From Pseudomonadota bacterium (GTDB lineage Bacteria > Pseudomonadota > Alphaproteobacteria > Rhizobiales > Xanthobacteraceae), in contig JAEYVN010000062.1 of assembly GCA_023431725.1 (NCBI GenBank), positions 1-10,657 of the forward strand: DNA of 10,657 bases, written 5' to 3'. Numbering within the stretch: position 1 is the stretch's first letter; each line of letters begins with the position of its first letter. Shown piece after piece: positions 5,776 through 10,657 of this stretch. Below the pieces are notes generated by a model, which saw only the letters and a program-made list of their open reading frames with translations, was not told where the DNA came from and made no database searches. A program made the translations under genes and the position numbers.

Positions 5776-7326
5776 ATGTCTGACAATTCCGCGCTTACTC
5801 GGCGCATGCAGTTTGCAGCTCTTGATGACAACAGCGTCGCGGCTATTCGATCCCTGAAGTCGGTGATTGATAAAAATCTTCCCGCAACTCTGGATGGATT
5901 TTATGCGCATATGCGCAATTACCCGGAGATTCAGCACCATTTCGCCGCGCCTGGCCGGGCTGATCGCGCCAAATCCGCACAAATGCGCCATTGGGCGAAG
6001 ATCAGCGCAGGCGCTTTCGACAGTGAATATGTCGAGAGCGTCCGCGCGATCGGACAGGTGCATGCAACGATCGGGCTCGAGCCGCGCTGGTATGTCGGCG
6101 GCTACGCCTTGATCGCTGACAGCCTGATCAAGGCCGTCATGCGAGAGGTCTGGCCTAAGGGCATGTTTGGCGGCAAGGATTCGAAGGGCGAGGAAGTGGC
6201 GTCGAAGATCGGCGCGCTGGTCAAGGCGATCTTCATCGATATGGATCTCTCGATCACGACCTATATCGAAGCTGCCGAAGAGAAGCGTCGTGCGGCTGAA
6301 GAAGCCAATGCGCTGGCAGCCGAGCAGCAGGCGCTGGTCGTGCAGTCATTATCGGCTGCGCTCGATAATCTCGCCAAGGGCAATCTGACCTACCGGCTAT
6401 CGGAAAAATTCGATCCTTCCTATCAGAAGCTGCAGGACGATTTTAACAACGCGCTCGAGCAGTTGGCTGGTACGGTTGGCGCCATCGCGGTTGGGGCGCG
6501 TGAGGTCACGGAGGCGTCGCGGGAAATCTCGCAGACGACCCTCGACCTGTCGGAGCGCACGGAAGAGCAGGCAGCGACACTGGAACAGACCTCTGCATCG
6601 ATGGAGGAAATCGCCGCAACCGTGAAGACAAACGCGGACAATGCGCGCCGCGCCAACGATCTTAGCCGGGATGCTCGCGAAGTGGCCGACCGCAGCGGCG
6701 AGGTCGTCGCCAGTGCCGTCTCCGCCATGGCCCGGATCGAGGAATCGTCCGGCCGCATTTCCGATATCATTTCCGTCATTGACGAGATTGCCCGTCAGAC
6801 CAATCTGCTGGCGCTGAATGCGGCGGTTGAAGCGGCGCGTGCGGGTGAGGCCGGGCGCGGCTTTGCCGTCGTCGCTTCGGAAGTGCGAAGCTTGGCGCAG
6901 CGTTCTTCGCAGGCCGCCAAGGACATCAAGGACCTGATCTCGAATTCATCGAGCCAGGTGAAGGACGGCGTCGAACTCGTCAACCGGACTGGCACGTCTC
7001 TGAAGGAGATCCTCGACGCGATCCGCCAGGTTGCCGACATCATCAGCGACATCGCTTCGGCCAGTGCAGAGCAGTCCATCGGTGTCGAGCAGGTCAACAA
7101 GGCGCTGAACCAGATGGATGAGGCGACGCAGAAGAACTCGACGATGGTTGGCGAGAATGCTGCAACAGCTCGTGCCCTGGAACAGCAGGCATCGGCCATG
7201 AACGAGCGGATTGCCGCATTTGCTCTCGGAACGGCGACAGTCCAGGAGCGTCCTGTTCTACGAGCCGTGCCCAACACGGTCAGCCGACTGCCGGTGCGTT
7301 CCAAACGACGGGGCACGCAGTTCTGA
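5776..7326 (+). CDS. Globin-coupled methyl-accepting chemotaxis protein (HemAT-like oxygen sensor)
   Basis: This 516-residue soluble receptor should bind heme and signal oxygen (possibly NO or CO) to CheA. The N-terminal sensor globin spans about residues 10-165: the segment [18 protein letters not shown] contains the proximal heme ligand His96, and Tyr43 in DGFYAHM lies 53 residues earlier, the same spacing as Tyr70 (B10) to His123 of Bacillus HemAT. A charged coiled coil (165-190) and a HAMP-like segment (195-240, KGNLTYRL) lead to the signalling hairpin (about 245-483, tip [20 protein letters not shown]). There is no membrane segment. One methylation consensus reads [10 protein letters not shown], with Gly459 where the other two receptors have Glu, and the C-terminus RRGTQF lacks the WxxF docking tail. 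ATG 5776 follows AGGA by 7 nt. An FNR/FixK-type box lies about 96 bp upstream of the start. Confidence 0.95.
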   Translation: MSDNSALTRRMQFAALDDNSVAAIRSLKSVIDKNLPATLDGFYAHMRNYPEIQHHFAAPGRADRAKSAQMRHWAKISAGAFDSEYVESVRAIGQVHATIGLEPRWYVGGYALIADSLIKAVMREVWPKGMFGGKDSKGEEVASKIGALVKAIFIDMDLSITTYIEAAEEKRRAAEEANALAAEQQALVVQSLSAALDNLAKGNLTYRLSEKFDPSYQKLQDDFNNALEQLAGTVGAIAVGAREVTEASREISQTTLDLSERTEEQAATLEQTSASMEEIAATVKTNADNARRANDLSRDAREVADRSGEVVASAVSAMARIEESSGRISDIISVIDEIARQTNLLALNAAVEAARAGEAGRGFAVVASEVRSLAQRSSQAAKDIKDLISNSSSQVKDGVELVNRTGTSLKEILDAIRQVADIISDIASASAEQSIGVEQVNKALNQMDEATQKNSTMVGENAATARALEQQASAMNERIAAFALGTATVQERPVLRAVPNTVSRLPVRSKRRGTQF

Positions 7327-7361
7327 TTGGTTCGAATGCCTTAATGGCTTGAAAACGATAG

Positions 7362-7384
7362 CGGCTGCAGCCTGGCTGCAGCCG
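7362..7384 (+). terminator. Hairpin between the globin chemoreceptor and cheW (possible terminator or attenuator)
   Basis: CGGCTGCAG (7362-7370) and CTGCAGCCG (7376-7384) form a perfect 9-bp GC-rich stem with loop CCTGG, 35 bp after the receptor stop. TACCCGG follows rather than a T-tract, so termination would be partial or Rho-assisted; the stem may instead mark or protect a transcript end inside an operon. Confidence 0.45.
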
Positions 7385-7429
7385 TACCCGGTTACTTAGC
7401 CCGATCTTAAGACTTGTTTGTCAGGGTCT

Positions 7430-7456
7430 TCGTCGAATTCACATCGCATTCGACGA
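7430..7456 (+). promoter_or_regulatory. Leader hairpin overlapping the cheW ribosome-binding region
   Basis: TCGTCGAAT (7430-7438) and ATTCGACGA (7448-7456) form a 9-bp perfect stem, with a T-G wobble possible just outside. The 3' arm ends 9 nt before ATG 7466 and contains most of ACGAGA, the only Shine-Dalgarno-like sequence I see for cheW. It could therefore reduce cheW translation when folded. This is inferred from pairing alone. Confidence 0.4.
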
Positions 7457-7465
7457 GATCCTTCG

Positions 7466-7999
7466 ATGACGCTTGCGCTAGACGTTTCCGGACAGCCGGC
7501 TTTTGGACAAATGACCGGTTCGCAATCTGCCGCCCGCAATGGTGCCGTGCAGGAAGAATTGATCAGCTTCGCCATCGGTGACGAGCAGTATGGCGTCGAC
7601 ATCATGGCGGTGCGTGAAATCAAGGGCTGGTCGGAAATCAGTCATTTGCCCAAGCAGCCTGAATTCGTGCGCGGTGTGCTCAATCTGCGCGGCGTCATGG
7701 TGCCGATCATTGATCTGCGTTGCCGCTTCGGTGGCGGTCTGACCGAAGCAACGCCGCTGCATGTCGTCATTATTGTTCAGATCGAAGGCTTGCAGGTTGG
7801 TCTGCTTGCCGACCGCGTGCTCGATATCGTTGCATTCGAACGGTCGCAAATGCAGCCGGTGCCGCAGGTCAGCCGGAATACCCGGACAGAGTTTCTCTCC
7901 GGACTCCTAACCATCGAAGGCGGGATGATCGCGATGATCGACATCGCCTATCTGCTCACTGCCGAAGAGAGCGAGGCGCTGCCGGAGGCCGCTGCCTGA
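7466..7999 (+). CDS. cheW: Chemotaxis adaptor protein CheW
   Basis: This 177-residue cytoplasmic protein couples chemoreceptor tips to the CheA kinase. After a short unconserved N-terminus (1-28) a complete CheW domain runs from about 30 to 168: EELISFAIGDEQYGVDI opens the first sub-barrel, EIKGWSEISHLP is the typical receptor-facing segment, and FVRGVLNLRGVMVPIIDLR carries the conserved NLRG with Arg75, equivalent to the Arg of E. coli CheW needed for receptor and CheA contact. VGLLADRVLDIVAF and the LLTIEGGMIAMIDI strand complete the domain. I chose ATG 7466 over an in-frame TTG at 7418; the Shine-Dalgarno sequence is weak and lies in a hairpin. It sits between two chemoreceptor genes, suggesting it serves these receptors. 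No cheA is present, so the partner kinase is encoded elsewhere. Confidence 0.93.
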   Translation: MTLALDVSGQPAFGQMTGSQSAARNGAVQEELISFAIGDEQYGVDIMAVREIKGWSEISHLPKQPEFVRGVLNLRGVMVPIIDLRCRFGGGLTEATPLHVVIIVQIEGLQVGLLADRVLDIVAFERSQMQPVPQVSRNTRTEFLSGLLTIEGGMIAMIDIAYLLTAEESEALPEAAA

Positions 8000-8083
8000 G
8001 ACGCTACAAACGGCAAAACAGAAGCCGAATGGCATCGTTGTTAGGACTCGATTTACCACAAACATCCACACTCGCTACAACGC

Positions 8084-8136
8084 TTGGTTGCACAGGATTC
8101 GTCTGTGTTTTGGATGGAAAAAGTGCGGGCAACCAA
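8084..8136 (+). other. Inverted repeats in the cheW-to-third-receptor spacer
   Basis: TTGGTTGC (8084-8091) and GCAACCAA (8129-8136) are perfectly complementary over 8 bp across a 37-nt gap. Inside, CACAG (8091-8095) and CTGTG (8103-8107) can form a smaller stem. The 185-bp spacer (8000-8184) otherwise shows no gene. The repeat could be a leader structure or an operator for a promoter of the downstream receptor; I see no recognisable promoter boxes. Confidence 0.3.
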
Positions 8137-8184
8137 CCGCGCAGTCACTGATCGGGGCGGCCGGAGAGCGGCTGAGGGGGAGAT

Positions 8185-10602
8185 ATGAAAGTATTCGGGG
8201 CACTGAAGTCGGTTATCGTCCGGCTCAATCCAGTTAGCCTGTTTCGTTCGTTGTTTCATTCCGGTATCGGCTCGCGTCTGCAGCTGGCGTTCGGTGCTGC
8301 TGCCTTGATGACGGTGATCGCCTGCGCGGTCGCCATTTTCTCGTTCTGGACTACTGAACGCGACGTGCAGCAGATCGCGCAGCGCGAAGTGCCGCTGATG
8401 ACCGAGGCGCAAGGCCTTTCGAACATGTCGGGTGAAATCTCGGCTGCTGCCGCGCGCTTCGTCAGCGCCACCTCCGTCCGCGACCAGCGTATCATCGCCT
8501 CGCAGATCGACGATCGCAGCATGCAGATGCGTGCACTGATCGACAAGGTGAGGGCGGGAACCAGCAAGGAAGCCTTCAGCGCGGTCGACATGGCGTCGCG
8601 CCTTCTCGAAAACAATCTGTCCGAACTCGACACGGTGATGGTGTCGCGATCGAATCTGCGGGCTCAGATCGAGCGCAAGGTCGAGGCCCTGCACAAGCTG
8701 CACGCCAAGCTTACCGATGTTATTACGCCGATTGCCGACAAGGCTTATCTGGACGCGCTCAATCGCGCGGATAGCTCCGGCAATTCTCACCTGAATGCTT
8801 TGCGCAATGCGCTCGAACTGAAGGCGCAGACGCATCAGATCGCAAGCCTGCTCAGCGCCGGAGCCGCCGTTCGTGAACTGAATGGCATGCAGCCGCTGGT
8901 CGATCAGTTCACGATGTCGAGCCTGCTGCTGATGCAGGCGGCGCAGACCGCGCGTAATGCGGAGATCCAGAAGGATATCGACACGCTGCTAGAATTCGGC
9001 CGCAGCAACGATGGCCTCTTCACGCTTCGCACCCAGGAGCTGAACGTCACCGCCGGTGCCGCGCGCGTGATCGATGAAAACGTCAAGGTGCAGCGACAAC
9101 TCGATCAGGCTGTGTCCAAGCTGGTCGGCGAGACCAAGGGCGGAATGTCAGCCGGCATAACTCGCCTTGTCAATCAGCTTGAAATGAGTCGCTGGCTGCT
9201 GATCGGCATTGCCGTCGCCAGCCTTCTGACTGCCGGGGCGATTGCCTACTTCTATGTTAAACGCAATCTTGTTCGGCGGCTCGTCGGCCTGCGCAACACG
9301 ATGCAGGTCCTGGCCAATGGTCAGAACGATGTTGTCGTGCCGGCGGTGAAGGACAAGGACGAGCTCGGCGAAATGGCCCGCGCGGTTCTCGTGTTCCGTG
9401 ATGCGGCGATCGAGAAGGAGCGTCTTGAAGCAGAGGCTGCCGAGTCGCGCCGTGCCGCGGAAGAGGAGCGCGTGCGGAACGATGCGGCGCGGGCAGAAGC
9501 TGCTCGTCAGGTTGCGGAAGTGGTCGATGGCCTCGGTCGCGGTCTTGAGCGGCTGGCGCAGGGCGACCTGACCTACCGCGTCCAGGATAACTGGGCGACC
9601 GAGTACCAGAAGATCCGCAACGACTTCAACGGTGCGATCGGGCAGTTGCAGGACACGCTGACGGCGATCGTCGAATCGACCCGCGAAGTGTCGAATGCCT
9701 CGGCCGAGATTTCGACCAGCACGACCGATCTGTCGCAGCGTACGGAAGAGCAGGCGGCAAGTCTGGAAGAAACGTCGGCGTCGATGGAAGAGATTTCGGC
9801 GACCGTCCGCAAGAATGCCGAGAACGCGCAACATGCCGACGGCCTGATGCGCAATACGCGTCAGGTCGCCGATCGCGGCGGCGAGGTGGTCTCGCAGGCT
9901 GTCGCGGCCATGTCGCGGATCGAAGACTCGTCCCGCAAGATCTCCGACATCATCTCGGTCATTGACGAGATCGCACGGCAGACCAACCTGCTGGCCCTGA
10001 ACGCAGCGGTCGAAGCCGCCCGCGCGGGCGAGGCCGGACGCGGCTTTGCGGTCGTAGCGTCGGAAGTGCGCAATCTCGCGCAGCGCTCGTCACAGGCCGC
10101 GAAGGATATCAAGGATCTGATCGTCAATTCGTCCACGCAGGTCGGCGAGGGCGTGCAACTGGTGAACCGTGCCGGTGAATCGCTGAAGGACATCCTGTCG
10201 TCGCTCAATCAGGTCGCATCGATTGTTGCCGAGATCGCCAATGCCTCGGCCGAACAGGCGTCCGGCATCGATCAGATCAATCGCGCGCTGAACCAGATGG
10301 ACGAGGCCACGCAGCAGAATTCGGCCCTGGTCGAGGAAAATGCGGCGACGGCCAAGACGCTGGAGAACCAGTCTCAGGCGCTCGACGGCCGTGTCGCCGC
10401 CTTCAGGCTGCGCGACGGTGAGGAAGGCTACATCGACACCGTCGAGGACATGGAGATTGAGCAACGGCCCGTCGTTGCTCCGGTCAGGCAGCGTGCTGCG
10501 CAGCCGGTCCGGCGTCCTGCGGCCGCCGTCCGCGGTAATGCCCGCCAGATGCAGTCAGCGCTCGCCACCGCCGTTGCGCACGATCAGTGGGACGAATTCT
10601 GA
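8185..10602 (+). CDS. Transmembrane methyl-accepting chemotaxis protein with large helical periplasmic domain
   Basis: This 805-residue inner-membrane receptor has TM1 at about 34-56 and TM2 at about 337-358, enclosing a roughly 280-residue periplasmic domain that looks almost entirely helical, as in HBM- or TorS-like bimodular helical sensors; the ligand is unknown. HAMP 1 (about 356-410, ending DELGEMARAVLVF) is followed by a Glu/Arg/Ala-rich coiled coil (410-445), a second HAMP-like unit (about 447-497, QGDLTYRV) and the 36-heptad signalling hairpin (about 500-742, tip [20 protein letters not shown]). Methylation consensus sites include AASLEETSAS and SALVEENAAT (E717-E718). A Pro/Arg/Ala-rich linker ends in QWDEF, a CheR/CheB-docking-type tail nearly the same as that of the PAS receptor. 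GAGGGGGAG directly precedes ATG 8185. The gene is last in the cluster, followed by a strong terminator. Confidence 0.93.
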   Translation: MKVFGALKSVIVRLNPVSLFRSLFHSGIGSRLQLAFGAAALMTVIACAVAIFSFWTTERDVQQIAQREVPLMTEAQGLSNMSGEISAAAARFVSATSVRDQRIIASQIDDRSMQMRALIDKVRAGTSKEAFSAVDMASRLLENNLSELDTVMVSRSNLRAQIERKVEALHKLHAKLTDVITPIADKAYLDALNRADSSGNSHLNALRNALELKAQTHQIASLLSAGAAVRELNGMQPLVDQFTMSSLLLMQAAQTARNAEIQKDIDTLLEFGRSNDGLFTLRTQELNVTAGAARVIDENVKVQRQLDQAVSKLVGETKGGMSAGITRLVNQLEMSRWLLIGIAVASLLTAGAIAYFYVKRNLVRRLVGLRNTMQVLANGQNDVVVPAVKDKDELGEMARAVLVFRDAAIEKERLEAEAAESRRAAEEERVRNDAARAEAARQVAEVVDGLGRGLERLAQGDLTYRVQDNWATEYQKIRNDFNGAIGQLQDTLTAIVESTREVSNASAEISTSTTDLSQRTEEQAASLEETSASMEEISATVRKNAENAQHADGLMRNTRQVADRGGEVVSQAVAAMSRIEDSSRKISDIISVIDEIARQTNLLALNAAVEAARAGEAGRGFAVVASEVRNLAQRSSQAAKDIKDLIVNSSTQVGEGVQLVNRAGESLKDILSSLNQVASIVAEIANASAEQASGIDQINRALNQMDEATQQNSALVEENAATAKTLENQSQALDGRVAAFRLRDGEEGYIDTVEDMEIEQRPVVAPVRQRAAQPVRRPAAAVRGNARQMQSALATAVAHDQWDEF

Positions 10603-10613
10603 TTTCTGTCTAG

Positions 10614-10646
10614 GATCCAGCGGCCCCAAGCCGCTGGATCATTTTT
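10614..10646 (+). terminator. Strong intrinsic terminator closing the chemoreceptor cluster
   Basis: GATCCAGCGGC (10614-10624) and GCCGCTGGATC (10630-10640) form an 11-bp perfect stem with loop CCCAA, followed directly by ATTTTT. It lies 11 bp after the stop of the last receptor and is a textbook Rho-independent terminator. Confidence 0.92.
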
Positions 10647-10657
10647 GTCTCTAGAAG

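Noticed and set aside
7341..7421. CtrA-like TTAA sites before cheW (7341 and 7407)
   Set aside because: Each has only one intact half with two mismatches in the other, no better than chance in this spacer.
8053..8835. Long minus-strand open frame of about 260 codons over the start of the third receptor
   Set aside because: It lies antisense to a well-supported chemoreceptor gene, its translation has the His/Arg-rich composition of a GC-driven shadow frame, and I see no family motif. The same applies to the antisense frames at 3753-4658, 9148-9834 and 2120-2776.
4879..10110. Repeated DNA at about 4879-5050, 6779-6950 and 9959-10130 as a mobile or dispersed repeat
   Set aside because: These are the conserved signalling tips of three homologous chemoreceptor genes in frame, explained by coding homology.

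Overview
The window looks like a chromosomal segment of an alphaproteobacterium, most likely in the Bradyrhizobium/Rhodopseudomonas/Afipia group. The grounds are GC-rich coding DNA, a Bug-type solute receptor, a PhaZ-type PHA depolymerase, alphaproteobacterial chemoreceptors ending in a WxxF tail, and a CATTCCGGA...TCCGGAATG intergenic palindrome of a kind common in that group. The genus is inferred from gene content and style, not from a marker gene. I see no tRNA, rRNA, CRISPR array, insertion sequence or phage gene.

The left part (1-3418) is metabolic. It holds the 3' end of a tripartite tricarboxylate transporter substrate-binding protein, a small cupin 50 bp downstream that may be co-transcribed, a convergent glutathione S-transferase-family gene on the minus strand, and a divergent intracellular polyhydroxyalkanoate depolymerase (phaZ). 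A REP-like or terminator hairpin separates cupin and GST. The 137 bp between GST and phaZ must hold two opposed promoters.

The right part (3419-10657) is a sensory cluster, all on the plus strand: a soluble PAS-PAS chemoreceptor (Aer/AerC-like), a soluble globin-coupled chemoreceptor (HemAT-like, proximal His96), a CheW adaptor, and a membrane-spanning chemoreceptor with a large helical periplasmic domain. All three receptors have the same ungapped 36-heptad signalling domain and could share arrays through the CheW. Two are probably oxygen or redox sensors. No cheA, cheY, cheR or cheB lies in the window, and a strong terminator closes the cluster at 10614-10646, so the kinase and adaptation enzymes must be encoded elsewhere. 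Receptors 1 and 3 end in a CheR/CheB-docking-type tail (RWEEF, QWDEF); the globin receptor lacks it.

The most informative non-coding signals are upstream of the receptors: a perfect CtrA-type box (TTAA-N7-TTAA, 3461-3475) before the PAS receptor, a one-mismatch CtrA-type box (5602-5616) and a near-perfect FNR/FixK-type box (TTGAT-GCGC-ATCAG, 5667-5680) before the globin receptor, and a hairpin that may cover the cheW ribosome-binding region. Together they suggest that motility/cell-cycle control and low-oxygen control converge on an oxygen-sensing receptor set. I found no strong evidence of an entirely undescribed system.
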